This document shows, one piece after another, positions 27,739-36,781 of a DNA stretch of 64,000 nt (the first letter of the stretch is position 1; each line of letters starts with the position of its first letter). The stretch comes from Brenneria corticis. Lineage in GTDB: Bacteria; Pseudomonadota; Gammaproteobacteria; Enterobacterales; Enterobacteriaceae. The stretch lies in contig NZ_KZ819077.1 of the NCBI RefSeq assembly GCF_003115855.1, forward strand, positions 1 through 64,000. Reading direction: 5' to 3'. Below the pieces are notes generated by a model that was given only the letters and a program-made list of their open reading frames with translations, was not told where the DNA came from and made no database searches. The position numbers and the translations under genes were made by a program.

Positions 27739-29016
27739 ATGAAGAAAGTCAGTAAAGAGCGATTTATCGGGCTGGAATGGTTGCGATTTCTGCTCGGTTG
27801 TTACGTGATGGTTTATCACACGGTGCACGTTTACCCGCAGCGTGAATTTATCCCGTTCCTGAGTGAATTGACCAGTATGGGATTTTTCGCCACCAGTACG
27901 TTCTTTGTGCTATCCGGATTTCTGCTGGCCCATGTCTATATCAAGGACGGCCGCCTGCGTGAGCCCGCCCGCCATTTCTGGGCCAAACGGTTATTTAATA
28001 TTTATCCCATCCATATTATCGCGCTGGCGTCGTCCATTGCCGTGGTGATGCTGATGCAGTGGCTGGCGGTGCCGCCGGAAGGTCAGGTCGCCAGCGCCCG
28101 TTTCGTGATTTACGATACCAACGATCCCGCCGCCGACCCGGCCTCGCTGCGCCACTATATGACGAATGCGCAGCTGGCCTTTAACAGCCTGCTGCAGCTG
28201 TTGATGCTGCAGGCATGGAACCCCTATTTCCTGACCTTCAATGCGCCGCTGTGGTCGCTTTCCACCCTGTTCTTTTTCTATCTGACCTTCCCGCTGCTGG
28301 GCCCCCGCCTGCTTAACAGCCGCCACCCCTGGCTGTGGATGGGCATCATCTGCCTGCTCTACCTGCTGCCGCCGGTCTGGGTGATCTGGCAACAACAGTA
28401 CGGCATGCCCTACACCGGCCTGCTGCAGCGCGGACCGATCTTCCGCTTGCCGGAGTTTCTGGCCGGTATTCTGGGCTACGCTCTCTTCCGGCACTATCGT
28501 CAGAAAGGACGCGAACCCCTGACCAGGGGGCAACGCTATGGCGTGGTGCTGTTTATCATCGCCAACTTTATTGTCGCCACCTGGCTTTTCACCAAGGGCG
28601 AAGCGTACTGGTACTTCCTGCTGCACAACGGTTTGCTGTTGCCGGCGCAGGTGGCGTTAGTGTGCATCAGCGCTCTGGCGCGGGAGCCGAACAGCGAATG
28701 GCTGCGCCACTGGTCGCCGCGGCTGGGCGCCGCCTCGCTGTCGATATTCGCCCTGCACGTGCCGCTGTTTAATTTATTCCGTACCGTTGAACAGTTGGTG
28801 CGCGGCAATCCTCTGGCCTGCTTCAGCAACTGGGATCAGTGCATTGCCGCCGCCGGCCAGGTTCAGCTGTCCATAACCGGCTATGTTATTTTCCTGCTGT
28901 CCACCGTGGCGCTGTGCGTGTTGTTCCAGGAACGGATTGTTTCACGGGTGCGGAAATTCCTCACGGCGCGTTTTCTGGAGCGCAAGCCGTCATCCTGCTC
29001 GCAGGGCGCCGCCTAA
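27739..29016 (+). CDS. Acyltransferase family 3 (OafA/YrhL-type) membrane protein
   Basis: 425 aa multi-pass inner-membrane acyltransferase. The N-terminal signature is FIGLEWLRFLLGCYVMVYHTVHVYP, with the catalytic-type His in YHTVH, followed by STFFVLSGFLLAHVYIK and about ten hydrophobic helices. Members transfer acetyl or other acyl groups to polysaccharides, O-antigen, or other envelope glycans. No glycan-synthesis genes lie beside it, so the substrate is unknown. The ATG at 27739 has GAGGAGC just upstream. A long inverted repeat follows the stop. Confidence 0.85.
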   Translation: MKKVSKERFIGLEWLRFLLGCYVMVYHTVHVYPQREFIPFLSELTSMGFFATSTFFVLSGFLLAHVYIKDGRLREPARHFWAKRLFNIYPIHIIALASSIAVVMLMQWLAVPPEGQVASARFVIYDTNDPAADPASLRHYMTNAQLAFNSLLQLLMLQAWNPYFLTFNAPLWSLSTLFFFYLTFPLLGPRLLNSRHPWLWMGIICLLYLLPPVWVIWQQQYGMPYTGLLQRGPIFRLPEFLAGILGYALFRHYRQKGREPLTRGQRYGVVLFIIANFIVATWLFTKGEAYWYFLLHNGLLLPAQVALVCISALAREPNSEWLRHWSPRLGAASLSIFALHVPLFNLFRTVEQLVRGNPLACFSNWDQCIAAAGQVQLSITGYVIFLLSTVALCVLFQERIVSRVRKFLTARFLERKPSSCSQGAA

Positions 29017-29022
29017 GCCTGC

Positions 29023-29067
29023 AACAGCTATAGCGCGAAATGTGATGAACATCGCGTTATAGCTGTT
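29023..29067 (+). terminator. 16-bp inverted repeat behind the acyltransferase gene
   Basis: AACAGCTATAGCGCGA (29023-29038) pairs with TCGCGTTATAGCTGTT (29052-29067), 15 of 16 as Watson-Crick pairs plus one G-U. The position just past the stop suggests a transcript end or 3'-end stabiliser; there is no long U-run. Confidence 0.5.
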
Positions 29068-29247
29068 AATCATCAATCGTATCTTTTATAACTATTTACA
29101 TTCTAATCAATGATATTTTTTGTCTAGAGCATCCCCGCAAATCCTGTTAATGTTTGCCGTTCCGGGCTGAACCGGTTCATTTTTTTCATCGGCCGGACGC
29201 TGTAAACGGCGTCTTTCGAAACCTGTCACTACTGTTTATCTGGCAAA

Positions 29248-30294
29248 ATGACCCTATCCAAATATGCAATATCTTCCCTGAGTCTGGTTATCGCCCTCGC
29301 TTCCGTTGTTACGCCAAGCCGCGCCGACACCGTGTGGCTAACCAACGGAGACCAGTTCACGGGCAAAATCACCCTGCTTGACGACGGCAAATTATTTATC
29401 ACCACCGATTACGCCGGGGAAATTTCCGTTTCCTGGGACAAGGTGAAGACCTTTGAAACCGACCATGGTCTGGTGATTCAGGGAGAGCGCTATCGCGAAG
29501 GCGAACTCTATCCGGTCGTTAAAGCCGGGGAAAACCGCGCCATTATCGCCACGCCGTCGATTTCCAGCGACGCGACCGGACCGCAAACGCTGCAGCTTTC
29601 AGAGATCACCTCAATCGTCGCCCAGAAGCCGCTGGTGAAAGACTTCGCCTGGAAAGGCAATATTGACGCCGGGATGTCGCACAAGAAAAGCTCCACCGAA
29701 ACCGATAACTACGATGCGACCCTCAGCACCCAGGCGCGGCACGGAACCTGGCGTCATAACATTGACGGCAGCTACCATCTGGCAAAAGAAAACAATGTGG
29801 AAAGCACCAAGAATGCGTCCGGCGAATATGCGCTGGATAAATTTCTTGATGAGCACTGGTTCTGGCAGGGGCGCTATCAGTACAAACGCGACTGGATCGA
29901 AAGCATTAAAATCAACCGTTCATTCGGTCTCGGTCCCGGTTATCAGTTCTGGGACAACGACCTTGGCGCTTTCTCGCTGACCTCGCTGGTCAGCGCCCAG
30001 ACCTATGTCTATCAGGATGAAGCGCAAGGAGAAGATAACTTCTACTCCGGCGGCGTTAAATGGGACTATAACCGCTTTCTGTTCAGTAAATCGGTGGAAG
30101 CCTTCACCAGCGGCGAACTGGGACGCTCTTTCGATGCCACCGCGCCGTTTTATCTGAAAGCGGACGCCGGCCTACGCTTCAAACTGACCGACTGGTCGTC
30201 CATGAGCATGAAAGTGTCGCGCACCCGTATCGAAAGCGATCAGGGTAATGTCAACGATACGCTGTATACCATGGGCGTGGGCGTCGGCTGGTAA
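29248..30294 (+). CDS. DUF481 (YdiY-like) outer-membrane beta-barrel family protein
   Basis: 348 aa. The signal peptide (SKYAISSLSLVIALASVVTPSRA) is followed by a region TVWLTNGDQFTGKITLLDDGKLFITTDYAGEISVSWDKV resembling small beta modules, then a C-terminal beta-rich domain (from about residue 130) with alternating aromatic strands (HNIDGSYHLAKENN, WFWQGRYQYKRDW) ending in YTMGVGVGW. This matches DUF481/YdiY, whose function is not established. The long N-terminal module makes it larger than E. coli YdiY. No obvious ribosome site precedes the ATG. Confidence 0.75.
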   Translation: MTLSKYAISSLSLVIALASVVTPSRADTVWLTNGDQFTGKITLLDDGKLFITTDYAGEISVSWDKVKTFETDHGLVIQGERYREGELYPVVKAGENRAIIATPSISSDATGPQTLQLSEITSIVAQKPLVKDFAWKGNIDAGMSHKKSSTETDNYDATLSTQARHGTWRHNIDGSYHLAKENNVESTKNASGEYALDKFLDEHWFWQGRYQYKRDWIESIKINRSFGLGPGYQFWDNDLGAFSLTSLVSAQTYVYQDEAQGEDNFYSGGVKWDYNRFLFSKSVEAFTSGELGRSFDATAPFYLKADAGLRFKLTDWSSMSMKVSRTRIESDQGNVNDTLYTMGVGVGW

Positions 30295-30344
30295 TTCTTG
30301 TTGTTTGCAGATGGTCGGCGAACGCTGCTGTCGCCGCCGTCTTT

Positions 30345-31034
30345 TCAGCCGCCATGCTCCTGACTATCGGCCGCGGACTGCTGCTGTAGCAAACGTACCA
30401 GCCGGGCCAGTTCACTTAGCTCGTCATCCGCCATACCGTGGTTTTGCAACTCTTGTTCCAGCGCGAACAGATACTGCGCGTTGGTTCCCAGCGGCCCGCT
30501 GGCCTGGGCGATAAGCGGCGCCACCCGATGAATACAGGTGTCCTCTTCAATCAGCGGGTGCCCGGACTCGGAAACAAACACCAGGGCGGTGACCGTGTCA
30601 CTATTTTGCCGCTGCAGTTCGCACCACTCCGGGCGGTAACACCCGGTCAGCATTTCACGCTTCCACAACAGCTCTAAATCCTCACGCAGCGAAGCTTCCG
30701 CCAGACGAAAGGCCAGACCGGTGGTTTGCCCGCCCGGTTGCAGCGCCAGCATGCGCCCGGGGCGGCCAACCGTGCCCCGCCCGGCCGTCAGCCGCAGGCA
30801 AAAAGCCCGATGCCAGTCGTGAAGCGTCGCCAGACAGGCCTCTTCGGCGTCAAAAACCGGATTCCACATCAGTGAACCATAACCAAATACCCACACAGGG
30901 CTTTCATCCGGGCGCCGGGCCAGCGTCTGCGCCAACGACTCGGCTCGCTGCTGCGGCGTCAGTAATAAGGTTTCCTCAATACGGCCAAAAGACGTTCTAC
31001 AATCTGCTTTCTGCAAAAAATCACGTGTTAGCAC
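30345..31034 (-). CDS. chaC: Glutathione-specific gamma-glutamylcyclotransferase ChaC
   Basis: Cytoplasmic enzyme releasing 5-oxoproline from glutathione. It aligns closely with E. coli ChaC: TRDFLQKADCRTSFG, VWVFGYGSLMWNPVF (substrate loop), WHRAFCLRLTAGRGT, LLWKREMLTGCY (with the probable catalytic Glu) and ASGPLGTNAQYLF. The start is taken as the GTG at 31034 (MLTRDFL, matching E. coli MITRDFL), with GGGGA 5 bases upstream; an ATG at 31073 would add 13 residues without a good ribosome site. Divergent from chaA; no chaB between them. Confidence 0.88.
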   Translation of the reverse strand: MLTRDFLQKADCRTSFGRIEETLLLTPQQRAESLAQTLARRPDESPVWVFGYGSLMWNPVFDAEEACLATLHDWHRAFCLRLTAGRGTVGRPGRMLALQPGGQTTGLAFRLAEASLREDLELLWKREMLTGCYRPEWCELQRQNSDTVTALVFVSESGHPLIEEDTCIHRVAPLIAQASGPLGTNAQYLFALEQELQNHGMADDELSELARLVRLLQQQSAADSQEHGG

Positions 31035-31646
31035 GACTTCCCCACTCCCGGACCACATACCGTTTTCTGCCAATCAAGGCCTGTTGTCGTTCCATCCTTA
31101 AAGCCCAACACTGTCGCCTGGTTAATTTTACGGCAGTAATGCCTTGAGGTTATTCATTTTCCGCCCGGCAATCAAGTTGGATAACGACGCAACGCGGATA
31201 TTGTCGATTTTGTCCAAACCGCGACAAATTAATCTACACTGGAGGGTGGAAAGAACCAATAAGACTGCGGCGCGGTTAATCGTTTCCGCACGATGCCTTA
31301 TCCGGGGACGATCCCGCCGCGCCGCCGCGCATGATATGTGTGGAATAAGCTTTATGCCGTCTCTTAATGGCGAGAAGGGTTAAATAAAGAGGATTATCAC
31401 CGCAAACGCCGCGATATCATCAATAACCCTGAAAATCAGTCATAAAAAATGTATTTAATATTATTATGATAGGGAGAAGATTATTATATTCTCCCCTTTG
31501 GGTTTGATTTCCGTTTCAAGCGTAAAAATCCGTAAAAAATCCGCGAATCATCCTGAAATCTGGTAATCTACACCATCTTTTTACGCTACAAGCACTTTTT
31601 AGTAACGTTTTTATCATAATTCCGCTGGATAAGGAGAACCGCCGTA
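31035..31646. promoter_or_regulatory. chaC-chaA divergent intergenic region
   Basis: 612 bp. I searched for chaB, which sits between chaA and chaC in E. coli, and found no matching peptide. A promoter-like TTGTCC, 19 bases, TACACT lies near 31209-31239. The last 150 bp are A+T-rich and carry the chaA promoter, with AAGGAG before its ATG. Nothing else could be recognised. Confidence 0.35.
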
Positions 31647-32741
31647 ATGAAGTCTTACTCTGAGGTTGTCAAAACCCGTCATCAGGAATATTCACTTATC
31701 CTGCCGATAGTCTCTCTGATCGTTCTGTTCATGTGGGGAGACACACAAGACTTCCTCTCCATTCTGGGTATTAATTTACTGGCCTTGGTCGGTATCCTTT
31801 TTAGCGCCTTCAGCGTTGTCCGTCACGCCGACGTGCTGGCCCACCGCTTAGGCGAACCCTATGGTTCGCTGATCCTCAGCCTGTCGGTGGTTATTCTCGA
31901 AGTCAGCCTGATTTCGGCCTTGATGGCCACCGGCGACGCCGGCCCGGACCTGATGCGCGACACGCTCTATTCCATTATCGTGATCGTCACCGGCGGTCTG
32001 GTCGGTTTCGCGCTGTTGCTGGGCGGTCGCAAATTTGCCACGCAGTACGTCAATCTGAGCGGCATCAAGCAGTATTTAATGGCCATTTTCCCGCTGTCGG
32101 TTATCGTACTGGTTTTCCCCAGCGCCCTGCCCGAAGGTAATTTCAGCGTGGGGCAATCCCTGCTTGTCGCGCTGATCTCCGCCGTAATGTACGGCGTATT
32201 CCTGCTGATCCAGACCCGTACTCATCAGAGCCTGTTTGTCTACGAACATGAAGACGAAGGCGACGATCCGCATCACGGCAAGCCGTCGGCGTACAGTTCC
32301 TTATGGCACTCGGTATGGTTGCTGATCCACCTGATTGCGGTTATCAGCGTTACCAAGATGGACTCGCAGCCGCTGGAAGCGCTGCTGACGGAAATGAATG
32401 CGCCGGCCCAGTTTACCGGCTTCCTGGTGGCCCTGCTGATCCTGTCGCCGGAAGGACTGGGCGCCATTCGGGCGGTGCTGAGAAATCAGGTGCAGCGGGC
32501 GATGAATCTGTTTTTCGGCTCGGTGCTGGCCACCATTTCACTGACGGTGCCCGCCGTGACCATTATCGCCATGCTCACCGGCCAGACGCTGAATTTCGGT
32601 CTGGATATGCCGCATATCGTGGTGATGCTGGCCGTGCTGGTGTTGTGCCATATTACGTTTTCAACCGGCAGAACCAACGTGCTCAGCGGCAGCGCCCACC
32701 TGGCGCTGTTCGCCGCCTACCTGATGACCATCATGCTCTAA
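31647..32741 (+). CDS. chaA: Sodium-potassium/calcium-proton antiporter ChaA
   Basis: 364 aa inner-membrane CaCA-family antiporter, length as in E. coli. Repeated helices include LILPIVSLIVLFMWG and the two alpha-repeat motifs (EPYGSLILSLSVVILEVSLIS and LLILSPEGLGAIRAVLRNQVQRAMN). Both contain the acidic residues expected for ion binding. Known role: export of Ca2+, Na+ or K+ in exchange for protons at alkaline pH. AAGGAG lies 9 bases before the ATG. Confidence 0.93.
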   Translation: MKSYSEVVKTRHQEYSLILPIVSLIVLFMWGDTQDFLSILGINLLALVGILFSAFSVVRHADVLAHRLGEPYGSLILSLSVVILEVSLISALMATGDAGPDLMRDTLYSIIVIVTGGLVGFALLLGGRKFATQYVNLSGIKQYLMAIFPLSVIVLVFPSALPEGNFSVGQSLLVALISAVMYGVFLLIQTRTHQSLFVYEHEDEGDDPHHGKPSAYSSLWHSVWLLIHLIAVISVTKMDSQPLEALLTEMNAPAQFTGFLVALLILSPEGLGAIRAVLRNQVQRAMNLFFGSVLATISLTVPAVTIIAMLTGQTLNFGLDMPHIVVMLAVLVLCHITFSTGRTNVLSGSAHLALFAAYLMTIML

Positions 32742-32914
32742 TCCTTTCCTTTTTCCGGCGACGCGCAGCGGCGTCGCCGGATTGCAGAATCCGTATTTTC
32801 TCTTGATGTATATCTGGATCTTCTAAGAACAACCGGCGTATCGTATATAACGCATATCTACGACGGACCCAGCCGGCCCGCCATTTGTTTTTCTTTTTAT
32901 TGGTTCTTTCTTAG

Positions 32915-34627
32915 ATGAAAACGCATGGAATTAACGGCATCAAACCGTTTAGCGCGCTTATTGAAGCGTGCTGGCGCGAAAAATACACATTACAACGACT
33001 TACCCAGGATATTATAGCCGGCATCACGGTTGGTATCATCGCTATCCCTCTAGCGATGGCGCTGGCAATCGCCAGCGGGGTTCCTCCTCAATACGGGTTA
33101 TATACGGCGGCCATCGCCGGGATCGTCATCGCGGTCAGCGGCGGCTCCCGCTATAGCGTTTCCGGTCCAACGGCGGCCTTTGTGGTGATTTTGTACCCGG
33201 TATCCCAACAGTACGGGCTGTCTGGCCTGCTGGTCGCCACCCTGCTCTCCGGCGTATTTCTGCTGCTGATGGGAATATGCCGCCTGGGGCGGCTGATCGA
33301 ATATATCCCGCTGTCGGTCACGCTGGGTTTTACCTCCGGGATCGCCATTACCATCGGCACCATGCAGATCAAGGATTTCTTTGGTCTGCAGATGGCCGTG
33401 GTGCCGGAACACTACGTTGAAAAAGTCGGGGCGCTGGCGCAGTCAATGCCCACCCTGCGACTGGGCGATACCCTGATTGGCGTCACCTCTCTGGCGGTGT
33501 TGATCGGCTGGCCTAAATTGGGCATCCGTTTGCCGGGACATCTGCCCGCTTTATTGGCGGGCGTTGCGGTGATGGGGATCCTGTCGCTGTTTGGCGTCGA
33601 GGTGGCGACCATCGGCTCCCGCTTCAGCTATCTGCTGGCCGACGGCACTCAGGGCCAGGGCATTCCCCCTGTTCTGCCGCAGCTGGTTCTGCCCTGGGAC
33701 GCCACGACGCCGGGCGGCCGGGCGATGACGCTCGACTGGCAAAGTATCTCCGCCCTGCTGCCCGCCGCGTTTTCCATGGCCATGCTGGGGGCGATTGAGT
33801 CCCTGCTGTGCGCCGTGGTGCTGGACGGCATGACCGGCAGAAAACACAATTCCAATGCCGAACTGATGGGACAGGGCTTCGGCAATATTATCGCCCCGTT
33901 CTTCGGCGGCATTACCGCCACCGCCGCCATCGCCCGTTCGGCCGCCAACGTGCGCGCCGGAGCGACGTCGCCGGTGTCGGCCATCATCCACTCGCTGCTG
34001 GTGCTACTGGCGCTGCTGGTGCTGGCGCCGTGGCTCTCCTATCTGCCGCTGGCGGCGATGGCCTCGCTGTTGCTGCTCGTCGCCTGGAATATGAGCGAAG
34101 CCCACAAGGTTATCGATCTGCTGCGCCACGGACCGAAGGACGACATTATCGTTATGCTGCTGTGCATGTCGCTGACCGTGTTGTTTGATATGGTTATCGC
34201 CATTACGGTGGGGATTGTGCTGGCGTCGCTGCTGTTTATGCGGCGCATCGCCCGGATGACCAAACTGAGCGAACTGCCGGAAACCCGCGCGCCGCATCAG
34301 CTGGTGCTGCGCGTCAACGGCCCGCTGTTCTTTGCCGCCGCCGAACGCCTTTTCAGCGACCTGCTGGAGCGCAGCCAGGATTATCAAACCATTATCCTGC
34401 AGTGGGATGCCGTGCCGGTGCTGGATGCGGGAGGGCTGAATGCCCTGCTGCGTTTCAGCGACACATTGCCGGCAGGCAAGCACCTGATTATTACCGACAT
34501 TCCCTTCCAACCGTTGAAAACGCTGGCGCGGGCGAACGTCCACCCGATAGCGGGACGTCTCAGTTTTTACGGTTCCTTGGCTCAGGCGCTTGAAGTAACC
34601 GCCGAAGAGAGCAAGACGGCGGAATAA
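32915..34627 (+). CDS. dauA: C4-dicarboxylic acid transporter DauA (SulP family with STAS domain)
   Basis: 570 aa. A SulP transmembrane domain of many helices (AGITVGIIAIPLAMALAIASG, YSVSGPTAAFVVILYPVSQQ, LGFTSGIAITIGTMQIKDF, ATAAIARSAANVRAGATSP) precedes a cytoplasmic STAS domain (about 440-560: LVLRVNGPLFFAAAERLF, LQWDAVPVLDAGGLNALL). The similarity to E. coli DauA (YchM) is near-continuous. DauA imports succinate and other C4-dicarboxylates at acidic pH and affects DctA activity. Inorganic-anion transport by SulP relatives is an alternative, but the match is to DauA. The gene sits alone, 173 bp behind chaA. Confidence 0.9.
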   Translation: MKTHGINGIKPFSALIEACWREKYTLQRLTQDIIAGITVGIIAIPLAMALAIASGVPPQYGLYTAAIAGIVIAVSGGSRYSVSGPTAAFVVILYPVSQQYGLSGLLVATLLSGVFLLLMGICRLGRLIEYIPLSVTLGFTSGIAITIGTMQIKDFFGLQMAVVPEHYVEKVGALAQSMPTLRLGDTLIGVTSLAVLIGWPKLGIRLPGHLPALLAGVAVMGILSLFGVEVATIGSRFSYLLADGTQGQGIPPVLPQLVLPWDATTPGGRAMTLDWQSISALLPAAFSMAMLGAIESLLCAVVLDGMTGRKHNSNAELMGQGFGNIIAPFFGGITATAAIARSAANVRAGATSPVSAIIHSLLVLLALLVLAPWLSYLPLAAMASLLLLVAWNMSEAHKVIDLLRHGPKDDIIVMLLCMSLTVLFDMVIAITVGIVLASLLFMRRIARMTKLSELPETRAPHQLVLRVNGPLFFAAAERLFSDLLERSQDYQTIILQWDAVPVLDAGGLNALLRFSDTLPAGKHLIITDIPFQPLKTLARANVHPIAGRLSFYGSLAQALEVTAEESKTAE

Positions 34628-34667
34628 GCGGGCAGCGCGACAACGCTCGCTGCCGCCCCCCTCCCGG

Positions 34668-34689
34668 CCTCCCCCTTGTCAGGGGGAGG
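34668..34689. terminator. G+C-rich palindrome behind dauA
   Basis: A perfect 8-bp stem (CCTCCCCC / GGGGGAGG) with the loop TTGTCA. It overlaps the stop codon of the convergent hypothetical gene. A near-copy without the full left arm (CTTGTCAGGGGGAGG) recurs at 43318-43332 behind asr, so it may be a dispersed palindrome as well as a transcript end. Confidence 0.5.
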
Positions 34690-35095
34690 TGCTCACAAGG
34701 CGAACCGACAAGCGCTCATCCCGCTGGGTTAACGCCAGCGGGGCGCTGCTCTCCGCGCCGATTACGCTCAGCTGCTCATTGGTCAGCGAATAAGGCAGTT
34801 GGATATCAAAAGTCCTCAGCCCCAGCCGCCGGGCCAGGGCGATAAGCCGGACGATATTGGTTTCATCGCTTACCTGGGTGGAAAGCACCTGCATCGCCAG
34901 CGTTTTAAGCCGTTCTTTGGGGGCCGCTATCTGTCGGGATAGCGTGGTTTTGGTTACCATGCCGAAAATCGGCAACACGCCGTACATGGCGTCGATGAAA
35001 CGCCAGCGTTTATTACACAGTGCCGCCAGATAATCGGCGTAATCGATACAAATTTTTTCACTGGAACATACCGATTCGGAGTGATATTTTCCCAT
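34679..35095 (-). CDS. Hypothetical protein between dauA and folM
   Basis: 138 aa; I do not recognise the family. A strong ribosome site (AGGAGGGCGGGG) precedes the ATG, and codon use resembles the neighbouring genes, so translation is likely. The protein has no signal peptide or membrane segment. It has four cysteines (three in the first 27 residues) and a basic middle part (SRQIAAPKERLKTLAMQVL), followed by SDETNIVRLIALARRLGLRTFDIQLPYSL. It is convergent with dauA and divergent from folM. Confidence 0.65.
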   Translation of the reverse strand: MGKYHSESVCSSEKICIDYADYLAALCNKRWRFIDAMYGVLPIFGMVTKTTLSRQIAAPKERLKTLAMQVLSTQVSDETNIVRLIALARRLGLRTFDIQLPYSLTNEQLSVIGAESSAPLALTQRDERLSVRLVSTSP

Positions 35096-35226
35096 TCCCC
35101 GCCCTCCTTTTCGCCAGTGGATTCAGCGCGCGTTTTTGCTGCAAAACCCTATCATGCAAGATAGTTTATTCAGGTATATTGTCACGGTTTACCGTGGATT
35201 TTCCAGCCTGTTCAGGAGCATTGATT

Positions 35227-35949
35227 GTGGCAACTTTTCCTTCCGCCCCCGTATTGATTACCGGCGGCGCCCGGCGCATCGGCCTGGCTTTGGCCCGTTC
35301 GTTTCTGGCGCGGGGTATTCCGGTTATCATCAGCAGACGCACGGCCTATCCCGAGCTTGAGGCATTGACGCAACAGGGCGCCGTCTGCCTGCCCGCCGAT
35401 TTCTCCACCAACGAGCAGATTTACGCCTTCGCCGCCCAGGTCAAAGCGTTGACGCCGCGCCTGCGGGCGATTATCCACAACGCCAGCTGCTGGCAGGCGG
35501 AAAGCGCGGATATTCCACCGGAAAAAACGCTGGCGGAAATGCTGCAGATCCACGTTTACACCCCCTATTTACTGAACCAGTTGCTGGAGCCCTGCCTGCG
35601 CGGTCAGGGCGTCGCCGGGGCCGATATCATTCATCTGACCGACTATGTGGTGGAAAAAGGCAGCGATAAGCATATCGCTTATGCCGCCAGTAAAGCCGCG
35701 CTGGACAATATGACCCGTTCGTTTGCCCGCCGGCTGGCGCCGGAAGTCAAAGTCAACGCCATCGCCCCCGCGCTGATCATGTTTCATCCGCATGACGACG
35801 CGCAGTACCGCCGGCAGGCGCTGGATAAATCCCTGATGAAAATAGCGCCGGGGGAAGAGGAGATTGTCCGGCTCGTCGACTATCTGCTCGCCAGCCGTTA
35901 TATCACCGGAAAAACGCTGGGGCTTGACGGCGGCAGATCGCTGCGCTGA
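35227..35949 (+). CDS. folM: Dihydromonapterin reductase FolM
   Basis: 240 aa short-chain dehydrogenase/reductase, same length as E. coli FolM. NADPH-binding PVLITGGARRIGLALA at the N-terminus with the Arg of the pteridine-reductase subgroup, HNASCW, and the catalytic Tyr/Lys pair in HIAYAASKAALDNMTRSFARRLAPEVKVNAIAP (split across adjoining residues). It reduces dihydromonapterin to tetrahydromonapterin and has dihydrofolate reductase activity. The start is the GTG at 35227 with AGGAG 9 bases upstream; the frame is open further upstream but unsupported. rstA follows as in E. coli. Confidence 0.92.
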   Translation: MATFPSAPVLITGGARRIGLALARSFLARGIPVIISRRTAYPELEALTQQGAVCLPADFSTNEQIYAFAAQVKALTPRLRAIIHNASCWQAESADIPPEKTLAEMLQIHVYTPYLLNQLLEPCLRGQGVAGADIIHLTDYVVEKGSDKHIAYAASKAALDNMTRSFARRLAPEVKVNAIAPALIMFHPHDDAQYRRQALDKSLMKIAPGEEEIVRLVDYLLASRYITGKTLGLDGGRSLR

Positions 35950-36046
35950 GAGCCGCGCCTTAACACTCGTTTACGCTTCATATATGGTAGCGGATTTGCC
36001 GACGGACTATGCTGGCGCAAGCAATTTTCGTCATGACGCGGCTACT

Positions 36047-36781
36047 ATGCATAAGATTGTTTTTGTAGAAGACGATGCGGAAGTCGGCAAGCTGATTGCC
36101 GCTTATCTCGGCAAATATGATATTGACGTCCGGGTGGAGCCGCGGGGCGATCGCGCGCTGGCGTTTATCGAACAGCAGCGCCCCAATCTGGTATTGCTGG
36201 ATATTATGCTGCCGGGGAAAGACGGTATGACCCTCTGCCGCGAGCTGCGGCCGCAGTATAACGGGCCGCTGGTTCTGCTGACCTCACTCGACAGCGATAT
36301 GAATCATATTCTGGCCCTGGAAATGGGGGCCGACGACTATATTCTGAAAACCACGCCGCCCGCCGTTCTGCTCGCCCGCCTGCGTCTTCATTTGCGGCAA
36401 TACGCGGCCGCGGCGCCCGACGCGGCGGAAAAATCCGCGCCGTCGTTGCAGATCCACCGGCCGCTGCATTTTGGCCTGCTGTGCATCGACCCGGTCAACC
36501 GCGACGTTACGCTGGGCGACGAGCATATCCTGTTATCCACCGCCGATTTCGATCTGCTCTGGCAACTGGCGACCCATGCCGGGCAGATTATGGACCGTGA
36601 CGCGCTGCTGAAAAATCTGCGCGGCGTAAGTTACGACGGCATGGATCGCAGCATTGACGTCGCCATCTCCCGGCTGCGCAAAAAGCTCTACGACAACCCG
36701 CTGGCGCCGTTTCGCGTCAAAACGGTGCGCAACAAGGGCTATCTGTTCGCGCCCCATGCCTGGCAGTACGCCGCGCCATGA
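36047..36781 (+). CDS. rstA: Response regulator RstA
   Basis: 244 aa OmpR-family regulator. The receiver domain (about 1-120) has the acidic pair in VFVEDDAEVG, the phospho-acceptor Asp in LVLLDIMLPGKDG and LLTSLDSD. The C-terminal winged helix (about 145-240) has ISRLRKKLYDNPLAPFRVKTVRNKGYLF (in parts). It matches E. coli RstA throughout. Known targets of RstA include asr. The ATG at 36047 has no strong ribosome site. Its last four bases overlap the rstB start (ATGA), so the pair is translationally coupled. A candidate RstA box lies upstream of asr in this window. Confidence 0.93.
   Translation: MHKIVFVEDDAEVGKLIAAYLGKYDIDVRVEPRGDRALAFIEQQRPNLVLLDIMLPGKDGMTLCRELRPQYNGPLVLLTSLDSDMNHILALEMGADDYILKTTPPAVLLARLRLHLRQYAAAAPDAAEKSAPSLQIHRPLHFGLLCIDPVNRDVTLGDEHILLSTADFDLLWQLATHAGQIMDRDALLKNLRGVSYDGMDRSIDVAISRLRKKLYDNPLAPFRVKTVRNKGYLFAPHAWQYAAP

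Noticed and set aside
31144..31383. 79-codon plus-strand ORF in the chaC-chaA gap
   Set aside because: Arg-rich without family features or ribosome site; it is not ChaB.
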